DNA of 58,434 nt from Mageeibacillus sp. UBA4314 (GTDB taxonomy: Bacteria; Bacillota; Clostridia; Saccharofermentanales; Saccharofermentanaceae). The position numbers were made by a program, and so were the translations under genes. Positions 1 to 7,987 of this stretch are shown one piece after another (positions within the stretch are counted from its first letter, which is position 1; each line of letters starts with the position of its first letter). The notes beneath the pieces are model-generated. The model was not told where the DNA came from. It saw only the letters and a program-made list of their open reading frames with translations, and did no database searches. The stretch covers positions 1 to 58,434 of the forward strand of contig DGUI01000013.1 of assembly GCA_002394605.1 (NCBI GenBank), given 5' to 3'.

Positions 1-20
1 TTGAGTGATCTGCTGAATGC

Positions 21-280
21 GCAGACTAACCGTCAATCTAATCCGCTCTAGTTTGAGCTTTTGTCTGCCTGCGCAGACTAATCTTCAATCTAACCCGCTC
101 TAGTTTGAGCTTTTGTCTGCCTGCGCAGACTAACCTTCAATCTAATCCGCTCTAGTTTGAGCTTTAGTCTGCCTGCGCAGACTAATCTTCAATCTAATCC
201 GCTCTAGTTTGAGCTTTAGTCTGCCTGCGCAGACTAATCTTCAATCTAATCCGCTCTAGTATGAGCTTTAGTCTGCCTGC
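21..280. repeat. 52-bp tandem repeat array, five copies (repeat locus 1)
   Basis: Five head-to-tail units of exactly 52 bp begin at 21, 73, 125, 177 and 229. Each unit opens with GCAGACTAA and has TTAGTCTGC near its end; these are perfect reverse complements, so each unit can fold as a hairpin. The first two copies carry one mismatch in the right arm (TTTGTCTGC). A smaller internal pair, GCTC and GAGC, flanks TAGTTT. Copies differ at only a few positions, mostly C/T changes. No unique spacers separate the units, so this is not a CRISPR array. The core TTAGTCTG also occurs in the 52-bp array at 14236-14391. Function is unknown. Confidence 0.95.
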
Positions 281-311
281 ACATTGAACCTTAACCCTGC
301 CGTTCCAGATG

Positions 312-365
312 TGTCACCTGGGACACCCTCGCAGAGAAGTCAAAGTTCCTCGGACACCCTCGCAG
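312..365. repeat. GGACACC motif and direct repeat next to array 1
   Basis: TGTCACCTGGGACACC at 312-327 is a variant of the TGACACCCGGGACACC motif that recurs at 14164, 14446, 14633, 27179, 27356 and 27543. GGACACCCTCGCAG is directly repeated at 321-334 and 352-365. The remaining bases of the gene-free stretch 281-448 show nothing else that I can interpret. A short open frame here lacks a convincing ribosome binding site and is not called. Confidence 0.7.
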
Positions 366-448
366 CGAACACAATAACAATCCCTCGCATCAAGAAGGGT
401 CGCCTCAACGGCAACCCTTATGCAGCATATTTATATAACTATACACTC

Positions 449-1204
449 TCACCCGATACTTCCACTCTCACCAGTCGCTAAGAAACCAATGTCGATAGTA
501 TTACTGATCTTACAATTCCCGCTCGTATCCTCATATACATATACCAGAGCATATGCTGTCTTGGCGTCGGGGACGGTAGGGGTTACCTGGCAAACGAAGG
601 CGTAGTTCCTGCCGGAGACGACCTGGGTGCCGAGGCAGGCGATGGCGTTGTAGGAGGCGCCTGTGAGTGTGGCGGTTGCTTTCGAGAGGACTTCGTTAAG
701 TTCAGGGGTGAGGGCGCATGACTCTGTCCTGGTCCAGCTGCCGACGCTGTTCTCTGCTGCCTGTGCGCCACCGAGGGTGAGGACGTCACTCCTGAGGTAG
801 TTGGCTTCGCCTGCAGGGTTTACGTTGATGTAGACGATGGCGTAGTCGAGAGGACCTGAATGAGCCGTCACTGTCGATCTGCAGAGGAGGCAGTAGTTCG
901 TGCCGGCGACTACCTGTGTGGCGAGAAGTTCCACGGGCTCATAGCCGAATCCGTCGAGCTTGCCAATTGCTTCATCGAAAGCTTTCTTTGCTTCTGCCGT
1001 AACTTCAAGAGATGCCTGGATCTGCCAGCCGCCTACAGCCTGTCCGTTGTTGACGGGTGCCTGCTCTTCCTGCTCGTTTGATGTGGGAACTGCGGGAGCT
1101 TTCTCGGGCTCTGCTGCAGAGGCGTTCCTGCATGCCGTAAGTCCACATGTGAGGAATGCTAATGTCATTCCGAGTGCCATGATCTTTGTTGTTAAGTTTT
1201 TCAT
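449..1204 (-). CDS. Lipoprotein with two cystatin-like QxVxG repeats
   Basis: Predicted secreted lipoprotein of about 251 residues, anchored at the Cys of the lipobox LTAC after a short hydrophobic signal. I chose the ATG at 1204 because GAGGTG lies seven bases upstream; an in-frame start at 1237 has no such site. After an acidic Ala/Glu/Pro linker, the mature part holds two homologous segments, each containing a helix-like stretch and the motif TQVVAGTNY or TQVVSGRNY followed by a Cys. QxVxG is the hallmark protease-binding loop of the cystatin fold. Inhibition of a cysteine protease is possible, but similar folds in bacteria may only bind ligands. The gene stands alone, divergent from the kinase operon and facing array 1. 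Confidence 0.75.
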   Translation of the reverse strand: MKNLTTKIMALGMTLAFLTCGLTACRNASAAEPEKAPAVPTSNEQEEQAPVNNGQAVGGWQIQASLEVTAEAKKAFDEAIGKLDGFGYEPVELLATQVVAGTNYCLLCRSTVTAHSGPLDYAIVYINVNPAGEANYLRSDVLTLGGAQAAENSVGSWTRTESCALTPELNEVLSKATATLTGASYNAIACLGTQVVSGRNYAFVCQVTPTVPDAKTAYALVYVYEDTSGNCKISNTIDIGFLATGESGSIG

Positions 1205-1334
1205 AATATTCACCTCGCTATTCTGCGTATTTACCATGCTTGGTATTTGCCATTAATACAACCCGGATGCGCGCATTGTTGCATATCTGCACACAAAACC
1301 TGATTTCTGCCTCATTTTGCACATTCCCGCTGAT

Positions 1335-1363
1335 TTGTCATTTTTTGCTTCATAAAATATAAT
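1335..1363 (+). promoter_or_regulatory. Housekeeping-type promoter for the kinase operon
   Basis: TTGTCA at 1335-1340 and TATAAT at 1358-1363 are separated by exactly 17 bases, the best sigma-A-like promoter in the window. It lies about 50 bases before the kinase start, within the 207-bp divergent intergenic region. Confidence 0.7.
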
Positions 1364-1411
1364 ATTTGACAGGCACACTCATATTCGTGACAAACAGTAA
1401 GGGAATTGGTT

Positions 1412-3961
1412 ATGGAATCAGATCGTGGCATGAAGAAATCTTTGATCATGGTTGTCAATGTGATCATCATGGCCGCCATACTGATCTTCGTCATTCTCTA
1501 TTCCCGGTTTGAGAGCAGGGATTCTTACCGCAGGCAGATCGAGAACTTTGAGAATACGACCGTGACCATGAAGAAGGTTACCGAGAACTATCTGGAAGGT
1601 GAACAGAGTGTCTGTGACGTGTGGGCGAAGTATATCGACGGCAGTAAGATGACGGTCGAAGAGGCGGCGGATTTTATCCGTTCCTCACATGTATTAAGCA
1701 GCACCTCGGCGCACGTGGTAGCATTAGACACTCTTACGGGCCTTTCCACGCGTCCCAAGCTGGGGACTGATGACGAATATGAGGTCTCATACCAGCGCCT
1801 TACCCTCCTGCAGGATTCAAGCTGGATCGATGAGACGGGAAAGTCGATTAACATCACGCGTGCTTATACCAACCCGATGAACGGCGAGCAGTCGCTGGCT
1901 TTCTGCAATAAGATCACACTGATCGACGCTAAGAGCCATGCCCCCGTTGAAGCTGTCCTGCTCAGGGTCATTCCAATCGCGGAACTTGAGCAGAAGTGGG
2001 TCTTCCCGCAGTCGGAACTCGTGAATGCGGAACTGTCCATGATCGACGCCAACGGCGACTACATCCTCAAGGGACACAGCTTTAAGAACTCCAGTTTCTT
2101 TGAATTCTACAAGTCTTATAATCAGAACGATCCTGAATCATCCAAGGCACTGTTCGAGCGCATTACTTCTGCGACAGGTTCTGAAGTGATACTCAATTCG
2201 CACGGGCAGGAGTGCATTCTTGCCTTTACTCCCATGTCAGCAACATCAGGCTGGACCCTGCTGGGTCTCGTTCCGGCAGAAGACCTCAATGTGGGGACCG
2301 GGAACTGGGTGCTCATAGGAGTCGTCTCTGCAGGACTTCTTGTATTGTTCCTCTACGACATGTTCTACATGATGTACATGAACAAACGCCTCCAGATCGC
2401 CGCAAGGAAAGCCGAGTCGGCAAACAAGGCGAAGACGGACTTCCTGTCGACCATGTCTCACGACATCCGTACGCCGATGAATGCCATCATAGGACTTACG
2501 ACTATCGCCGAGAAGAACCCCGGGGATACTGAACTGACGCGCGAGAGCCTGCGCAAGATAGGTCTTGCGGGCAATCACCTGCTGACATTGATCAACGATA
2601 TCCTTGATATCTCCAAGGTCGAAAGCGGCAACCTGAAGATGAGCCCCCTGACTTTCTCGATCGTTGAGACAGTCGAGAACCTCGTTAACATCTCGCAGCC
2701 TATGATCAAGGAGAAGAACATCGACTTCAGTTTCCACATCAACCAGATAGAGAAGGAATACCTGTACACGGATCAGCTCCGTCTGAACCAGATCTTCATC
2801 AACATCCTGTCCAATGCCATCAAATACACTGAGCCGGACGGGCGTGTCAGCGTCGATCTGCGTGAGGAGGCAAGTGAAGAACCCGGCAAGGTGCGTCTTA
2901 CTTATGTCGTAGCGGATACGGGCATCGGAATGAGTCCTGAATTCATGGAGAATATGTATAAACCTTTTTCGCGCCAGGTTGACAGCCGTGTCAACAGCAT
3001 CCAAGGGACGGGCCTTGGTCTTGCCATAACAAAGCAGATGGTCGAGCTGATCGGCGGAACGATCGAATGCACCAGTAAGCAGGGGGAAGGTACGACCTTC
3101 ACTGTCGTGCTCGACATCCCGTTAGCTGACAGGCAGCGCGAGGATATGAGTCTCGGAGCAGTCGATGTCCTTATCGTTGACGACGATGAGATAATGCTTC
3201 AGACAGCCGTAGACACGCTTGAGTCCTTAGGCGCATCAGCAGAACAGACAAACAGCGCCCCGGAGGCTCTCGGTATGATCGAACACAGGCATGCCTCAGG
3301 CCGTGATTACAATGTCATCATCGTTGACTGGAAGATGCCTGAGATGGACGGCCTTGAGACGATAAGAAGGATACGTTCGGAAGACATCACGACTCCTATC
3401 CTGCTCATCTCGGCATACGACTGGTCGGATATAGAGGATAAGGCGAAGGCTGCCGGAGCGAACGGCTTTGTCAGTAAACCGCTCTTCCGTTCCACTCTCT
3501 ACGATAAGATCAGCGCCCTTACCGGCAAGGAACCTGAGTCTGTCGAGCCTGAAGATGACTATTCGGATCTTAACGGCATGAATATCCTCGTTGCAGAGGA
3601 CAATGACATCAACTGGGAGATAATATCAGCCATGCTCTCAATGTGCGGTATCACTACCGAACGTGCAGAGAACGGAAGGATCTGCGTGGATATGCTCAGT
3701 GCCGCGGAAGAGGGGCATTATGACCTGATCTTCATGGATGTTCAGATGCCTGAGATGAACGGACTCGACGCGACAAGGACGATCAGGACGCTCGATACTG
3801 AATGGGCAAGGTCCATCCCGGTCGTTGCGATGACCGCAGACGCATTCTCCGAGAACGTGATGGAATGCCTGAACGCAGGTATGAACGGGCATATCGCAAA
3901 GCCCGTCGACATAAAACTGGTGATCAAAGAAATAAGAAGGATAAAGGAAGGAAGAGTATGA
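1412..3961 (+). CDS. Hybrid sensor histidine kinase with two receiver domains
   Basis: Membrane-bound hybrid kinase of about 849 residues. A TM helix (about residues 10-30) and a second one (about 300-318) enclose an extracytoplasmic sensor region of about 270 residues, probably Cache/PAS-like. The HisKA box SHDIRTPMNAIIG places the phospho-acceptor His near residue 350. ATPase motifs follow: NILSNAIKYT, DTGIGM and GTGLGLAI. Two receiver domains come next: the first has VDDDE and VDWKMPEMDG (Asp near 638), the second AEDND and MDVQMPEMNG (Asp near 772) with a KPVD lysine motif. There is no DNA-binding output domain, so the phosphate presumably passes to an Hpt or regulator elsewhere. ATG 1412 follows AAGGGA; an in-frame TTG lies at 1406. 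The stop overlaps the next gene's start. Confidence 0.93.
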   Translation: MESDRGMKKSLIMVVNVIIMAAILIFVILYSRFESRDSYRRQIENFENTTVTMKKVTENYLEGEQSVCDVWAKYIDGSKMTVEEAADFIRSSHVLSSTSAHVVALDTLTGLSTRPKLGTDDEYEVSYQRLTLLQDSSWIDETGKSINITRAYTNPMNGEQSLAFCNKITLIDAKSHAPVEAVLLRVIPIAELEQKWVFPQSELVNAELSMIDANGDYILKGHSFKNSSFFEFYKSYNQNDPESSKALFERITSATGSEVILNSHGQECILAFTPMSATSGWTLLGLVPAEDLNVGTGNWVLIGVVSAGLLVLFLYDMFYMMYMNKRLQIAARKAESANKAKTDFLSTMSHDIRTPMNAIIGLTTIAEKNPGDTELTRESLRKIGLAGNHLLTLINDILDISKVESGNLKMSPLTFSIVETVENLVNISQPMIKEKNIDFSFHINQIEKEYLYTDQLRLNQIFINILSNAIKYTEPDGRVSVDLREEASEEPGKVRLTYVVADTGIGMSPEFMENMYKPFSRQVDSRVNSIQGTGLGLAITKQMVELIGGTIECTSKQGEGTTFTVVLDIPLADRQREDMSLGAVDVLIVDDDEIMLQTAVDTLESLGASAEQTNSAPEALGMIEHRHASGRDYNVIIVDWKMPEMDGLETIRRIRSEDITTPILLISAYDWSDIEDKAKAAGANGFVSKPLFRSTLYDKISALTGKEPESVEPEDDYSDLNGMNILVAEDNDINWEIISAMLSMCGITTERAENGRICVDMLSAAEEGHYDLIFMDVQMPEMNGLDATRTIRTLDTEWARSIPVVAMTADAFSENVMECLNAGMNGHIAKPVDIKLVIKEIRRIKEGRV

Positions 3962-5259
3962 CCATGAAGAAGACAATGTGCGTTATCTTATCTGCCCTGA
4001 TGATGACGGGGCTTGCAGCATGCAATTCTAATAAGCCGGAGGAGACGGAGGCAAAAGTATTCAAGCCTTCAATGGATACTTCGACAAGCTGCCATATCAG
4101 CATCGCGGGAGGCTACGATAACTTTGAGGCCCTCGAGACCGAGATCGACCGCTTCAACGAGCTCTATCCCAACGTGGAGCTGGTATATACAAAGATCGAT
4201 GATTACCACAACATGATCGGCACCGTCCTTGACGGCAACGATGCGCCTGACATCTATGTCAATTATTCATGGATGTATGGCAGAGACCAGTACAAGTCTT
4301 CGATAGATCACGCGGAGAACCTGGCTGATGCTTCCGTAGGCCTCGACCTTGACTGCATCAGGAGCAATATCATACTGAACACGAATGACGGAACGCTGCC
4401 GATGGTCCCCGTATTTGCAAATACATACGGGATGCTCGTGAATAAGAACCTTTTCGAGAAGGAGGGGCTTAGCGTTCCTAAGACTTATAAGGAGCTCGTT
4501 GATGTGTGCAAGGCTTTCCGTGATAAGGGCTACAAACAGCCGCTGATGGGCTTCACGCAGAATGAGACTACATCACTGTTCACGCTGTCGATCTATCCGT
4601 ACTTCTGCGGCACGGTGGCAAACGACAAGGATGCGGTAAATAAGCTCAATTCACTTGATCCCTCGGCAGGCACATATCTGCGTCCTTCGCTTGAGAAGAT
4701 CTCACAGTTCATGACTGACTGCGGCATCGACGTCAGTGCGTGTGACGCAATCGAGAACAACTATGAAGCCGTCATCCTCCGCTTCTTCGAAGGCGACGTT
4801 CCCATGATGACATGCTCTGGCGATACGGTCTCAGGCACAAAGAAGCGCGAAAGCCGCTCGGAGGCATTTATCGCCAACCCCTTCACATATGCATTTGTCC
4901 CCGTTCCCATGTCGGATGAAGGTGCACAGTTCCTCGACATGTCTAACCTGCAGTTCTCCGTCAACAAGGACAGCAAGTCACTGGACATGGCAAACGAGTT
5001 CATGCGCTTCCTGGTAACGACAAGTGAGCTCAGCGAGATAGCTAAGAACAAGGGACTCATGTCTCCTACGAGAGAACTGTCCTTCAACAGCATCTACGCT
5101 GCATTCGGCGAGGTCCCCGAGTCACGTATCCTGTCACCTGAATTGATCGGTCTGTCTGATGATGCGGTCTTTCAGATGCGCCAGGCAGTCTATAACGTCG
5201 GTATGGGCAAGATGACGATAGATGAGGCTGTTTCTGCCTATGGCAGTTTTGAGCAATGA
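3958..5259 (+). CDS. Solute-binding lipoprotein (ABC sugar-binding family 1), kinase-coupled
   Basis: Extracellular solute-binding protein of about 433 residues with the lipobox LAAC. The layout is that of MalE-type family 1 sugar-binding proteins, including an NDAPDIYVNY segment and a late 'AxxFMRFL' helix. The ATG at 3958 overlaps the kinase stop as ATGA and is preceded by GGAAGG, so the two genes are translationally coupled; ATG 3964 is an alternative. No permease or ATPase gene is adjacent. This suggests either that it works with a transporter elsewhere or that it presents ligand to the kinase sensor domain, as ChvE-type proteins do. The specific ligand cannot be read from the sequence. 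Confidence 0.88.
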   Translation: MTMKKTMCVILSALMMTGLAACNSNKPEETEAKVFKPSMDTSTSCHISIAGGYDNFEALETEIDRFNELYPNVELVYTKIDDYHNMIGTVLDGNDAPDIYVNYSWMYGRDQYKSSIDHAENLADASVGLDLDCIRSNIILNTNDGTLPMVPVFANTYGMLVNKNLFEKEGLSVPKTYKELVDVCKAFRDKGYKQPLMGFTQNETTSLFTLSIYPYFCGTVANDKDAVNKLNSLDPSAGTYLRPSLEKISQFMTDCGIDVSACDAIENNYEAVILRFFEGDVPMMTCSGDTVSGTKKRESRSEAFIANPFTYAFVPVPMSDEGAQFLDMSNLQFSVNKDSKSLDMANEFMRFLVTTSELSEIAKNKGLMSPTRELSFNSIYAAFGEVPESRILSPELIGLSDDAVFQMRQAVYNVGMGKMTIDEAVSAYGSFEQ

Positions 5260-5508
5260 GGAGATGGGCAGTAATCACGCTGATCTTCGCATGAGGGGAT
5301 GGAAGTTGATAAGGACGGTACAATCTGCGATTCGCACCTGTCCGTCAACTACGGAGATGTGACAACGGATAATGGTACCGTATATAAGAACTTCGGATAC
5401 TATCAGACCAGGATCGATACCCGCGACCGCACTCTTGAAGGGATAAACGTATTCACGATGCAGGATCCCGGATCAGGTGAATATATATCCGTAGGCGGAC
5501 TGTCCTGA
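5256..5508 (+). pseudogene. Possible broken secreted-protein gene after the binding protein
   Basis: An ATG at 5256 overlaps the upstream stop as ATGA, as expected for a third operon gene, and encodes MRRWAVITLIFA, which looks like the start of a signal peptide, before a stop at 5292. In the frame shifted by one, an open stretch continues from 5284 to 5508 and encodes a polar, soluble-looking sequence with many Asp, Thr and Tyr. A single indel could have split a small secreted protein. Alternatively the ATG at 5299 begins an independent 69-residue protein, though its GAGGGG is too close for a good ribosome binding site. No family is recognised. Confidence 0.35.
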
Positions 5509-5519
5509 TGATCGGGAAA

Positions 5520-7253
5520 CTATCTGTCAGTCGATATCCCGTCAGTCTCGTGTATCTTCTTCTTATCCTCATACATGAGCCTGTCGGCGCGCTCGAAGAC
5601 TTCCTGATATGAATGGTCTTTGTCATGATCGAAGACGGCACACCCGTATGCGATCGAGATGCGCTCCAGGACATTGGCGGATGAGTCCCTCTGTTCCTTG
5701 AGCATCATCTTCAGTCTGTCCAGATGCTCATCAAGTCTCGCGTATTCAAGGACGGAAGGGATGACCACGAATTCGTCTCCGCCGATCCTGAAGACAGTAC
5801 TCATGGGGAAAGACGTACACAGGATCCTCGATGCCTTCAGTATCGCCTCGTCACCGGCCTTGTGACCGAGATTGTCGTTGATCAGCTTGAGGTAGTTCAG
5901 GTCACACATGACCACGGCAAACTCTGCCGTTCTGTTCTTGATCTGTTCATCTATGTATCCGACGGTATCTTCATATGCATGCTTGTTCTTGACGTTAGTA
6001 AGGGAGTCTACGTATGCCAGGTTCTTCATGGCGATGAGATCGTTCTCCTGCGCCTTTACCTTCGCCTTGATGTGTTCTGACCTTGCCCTTATGTTGTCTA
6101 TAGCGATCCTGAATGCCTTCGACAGCTCGCCCACCTCATTATTCTTCTCGGGAGGGAGGATGACGTCATAATCGCCCTCGCTGATCTCGTGCGCTGCTGC
6201 CGTGAGCTTGCGCAGAGGGTCAGTGATACGGGAAGCCAGGATCGCCGTTACCACTGCGAAAAGTATCGCGAATCCGACCGTCAGGGAAGTCATGAGTACG
6301 ACTGCATGGTTCCTCTCGCTAAATATGCTGTCATAACTGTCACAAAGAACGAACTTCATGCCGTTCCTCAGCGTCACGAAAGCCATCGCGCGGTCGCGTC
6401 CTTCATAGTAGTAACGTATGAGTTCATCCCCGGTCTCAGGCTGAGACTGCAGTTCCTGATGCTCGAAGATATGATCTTCTGCATCGCTGTGAAGATGATC
6501 TTCCCCGAGATCACCAATGTGATAGTGGGCGCTTCCGTCCGCCTCCTTGAGATACATGTAGCCTGTCTCATGGTACTTGAGGGAATCGACCCATTCGAGC
6601 AGTCTCGAGAAACTGATGTCGATGCCGATTATGGCGACAGGGGTATCATCGATAAAAACAGGTTCGACGAATGAGACAAGGTGATCTTCAACGCTGTAAT
6701 CAAAGTAGGGCTTGGTCCAGAGGGCCCCTTTGTTCCTGATGGGACCGTAATACCAGTATTCAGCAACGGGATCCTTCTCGATCTCTTCCTGTGTAAAGGA
6801 GATGGGAGTGAACTTCCCGTCCTCACCTCTTGTGTAATATACGCCTTCTTCACGGTTCGTGTTTCCGGTGACATCAAGTGTGTAATGGATATATGCGCCC
6901 TGTATGAATTCATTGTGCTCGGTCATGTAGCGGATAAGGTCATCTGCGTCGTCAACGATCGCATCGCGCAGGTCGGCATCCTCTGTGATCGTCCTGACAT
7001 CAGGGATCTTGCTCCTCGTCCACCTGGCAAGAGACCCTACGGCATCTTCTATCCTCAGAAGGTCAGTGTCCAGGTCGTAGCCGCGCTCTTCGCAGAACAG
7101 GTTCATCTGGTTTGCAGCACCCTTTGTCAATATCCTGCCCGTCAGTACGATACTGACCGTCACGAGGACAGCGGAGAGTAAAAAGACTCCGATTATGATA
7201 AGAAGCATCAATTTGGTGCTTATTGACGACAAGAAAGATCCGGATCTCTTCAT
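5520..7253 (-). CDS. Diguanylate cyclase with Cache-type sensor and HAMP domain
   Basis: Membrane diguanylate cyclase of about 577 residues that makes c-di-GMP from two GTP. It has an N-terminal TM helix, a long extracytoplasmic region of Cache-like sequence (about residues 45-320), a second TM helix, a HAMP linker (ITDPLRKLTAAAHEISEGDY) and a C-terminal GGDEF domain with an intact RIGGDEF signature near residue 490. The product-inhibition I-site (RxxD five residues before GGDEF) is absent, since PMSTVF occupies that position. I prefer the ATG at 7253. A TTG at 7262 would extend the frame by three codons but lies almost at the expected transcription start. Confidence 0.9.
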   Translation of the reverse strand: MKRSGSFLSSISTKLMLLIIIGVFLLSAVLVTVSIVLTGRILTKGAANQMNLFCEERGYDLDTDLLRIEDAVGSLARWTRSKIPDVRTITEDADLRDAIVDDADDLIRYMTEHNEFIQGAYIHYTLDVTGNTNREEGVYYTRGEDGKFTPISFTQEEIEKDPVAEYWYYGPIRNKGALWTKPYFDYSVEDHLVSFVEPVFIDDTPVAIIGIDISFSRLLEWVDSLKYHETGYMYLKEADGSAHYHIGDLGEDHLHSDAEDHIFEHQELQSQPETGDELIRYYYEGRDRAMAFVTLRNGMKFVLCDSYDSIFSERNHAVVLMTSLTVGFAILFAVVTAILASRITDPLRKLTAAAHEISEGDYDVILPPEKNNEVGELSKAFRIAIDNIRARSEHIKAKVKAQENDLIAMKNLAYVDSLTNVKNKHAYEDTVGYIDEQIKNRTAEFAVVMCDLNYLKLINDNLGHKAGDEAILKASRILCTSFPMSTVFRIGGDEFVVIPSVLEYARLDEHLDRLKMMLKEQRDSSANVLERISIAYGCAVFDHDKDHSYQEVFERADRLMYEDKKKIHETDGISTDR

Positions 7254-7267
7254 TCTTACCAACCAGC

Positions 7268-7273
7268 ATTATA
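7268..7273 (-). promoter_or_regulatory. -10 box just upstream of the diguanylate cyclase
   Basis: Read on the minus strand this is TATAAT, with no clear -35. Transcription would begin near 7261, leaving an extremely short leader before the ATG at 7253 and placing the TTG at 7262 outside the transcript. Confidence 0.4.
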
Positions 7274-7364
7274 TAGAGTAACTTTTATTTTATCACATTT
7301 GGATATACAATTGAGACATTCAAGATCTTTTTACATTTTGTTTTCGTGATGTAGGGGTAAGGGC

Positions 7365-7745
7365 ATGGGCAAATGGTTTGACGAGTATTTCGAGGTCTAT
7401 AACAGATGGGGCCCGAAGAAGCATTACAAGTACTATAATCCTGTTACGGGAGAGCTCAACCTGAACAGTATCTTGGGATTGATCTCGGCATGTTTGTCAG
7501 GATTTAATCTTTTTAAGTATATGACGGTTCATGAGCTTGGCCTTGCCATCATCCTTGGTATCATAGGGATGGGGACCGGGATTGCAGGACTGATATTATC
7601 GGTCATGAATATCCCGTATTCCATAAGGAGCAGGAGTATCTACAGGGTAGGGGTTACTTTTATGGGACTTCTGACCTCTGTGGCCGGCATCCTGCTCTGT
7701 GCAGCACTTGTATTTATAATAGTATCAATCCCTGATATGGGTTAG
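7365..7745 (+). CDS. Small four-helix membrane protein, unknown
   Basis: Predicted integral membrane protein of 126 residues. A polar, aromatic N-terminus (WFDEYFEVYNRWGPKKHYKY) is followed by a short NPVTGELN segment and four hydrophobic helices (about 34-50, 57-80, 84-95 weaker, 97-122). The start is supported by AGGGG upstream of the ATG. It resembles small DUF4190-type membrane proteins in general organisation, but I do not recognise a specific family. It is followed 11 bases later by the tautomerase gene, probably in the same transcript. Confidence 0.65.
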   Translation: MGKWFDEYFEVYNRWGPKKHYKYYNPVTGELNLNSILGLISACLSGFNLFKYMTVHELGLAIILGIIGMGTGIAGLILSVMNIPYSIRSRSIYRVGVTFMGLLTSVAGILLCAALVFIIVSIPDMG

Positions 7746-7756
7746 GAGGTGTCAAT

Positions 7757-7987
7757 ATGCCGCACGTGATCATCAAATGTTATAAGGGGCGTTCAGAAGA
7801 AGTCCTTCAGGGCTGCGCCGACAAAGTAGCTATGGAAGTGGCAAATACTTTGGGATGTGACATGTCATCAGTCTCCGTCTCCGTCAAGGAGTATGACAAG
7901 GAAGACTGGAAGCCTGAAGTATGGGACAGGGATATCGCTCCCGAGATGGATTCTCTTTATAAGAAGCCCGGTTATACCTGCTCATGA
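7757..7987 (+). CDS. pptA: 4-oxalocrotonate tautomerase family protein, PptA-like
   Basis: Small cytoplasmic tautomerase of 76 residues. After removal of Met the N-terminal Pro (MPHV) would be the catalytic base, as in the whole 4-OT superfamily. The C-terminal pattern W(x)nDIAPEMDSLYKKPGY matches E. coli PptA (YdcE) closely, so it is assigned to that subgroup. The physiological substrate of this group is uncertain. A near-perfect TAGGAGGTG precedes the ATG. Its last six bases overlap the 3' end of the convergent symporter gene. Confidence 0.85.
   Translation: MPHVIIKCYKGRSEEVLQGCADKVAMEVANTLGCDMSSVSVSVKEYDKEDWKPEVWDRDIAPEMDSLYKKPGYTCS

Noticed and set aside
21..280. CRISPR array
   Set aside because: The 52-bp units abut directly with no unique spacers, and no cas genes are in the window.
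284..481. Small protein gene downstream of array 1
   Set aside because: Weak start context, low-complexity Ser/Pro sequence, and it overlaps GGACACC repeats and the end of the lipoprotein gene.
2246..3004. Long minus-strand frames inside the kinase gene
   Set aside because: They mirror the kinase coding frame, lack ribosome binding sites and show no recognisable domain.
5299..5508. Independent 69-residue gene
   Set aside because: GAGGGG directly abuts the ATG, and the frame fits better as the continuation of a broken gene; listed instead as a possible pseudogene.
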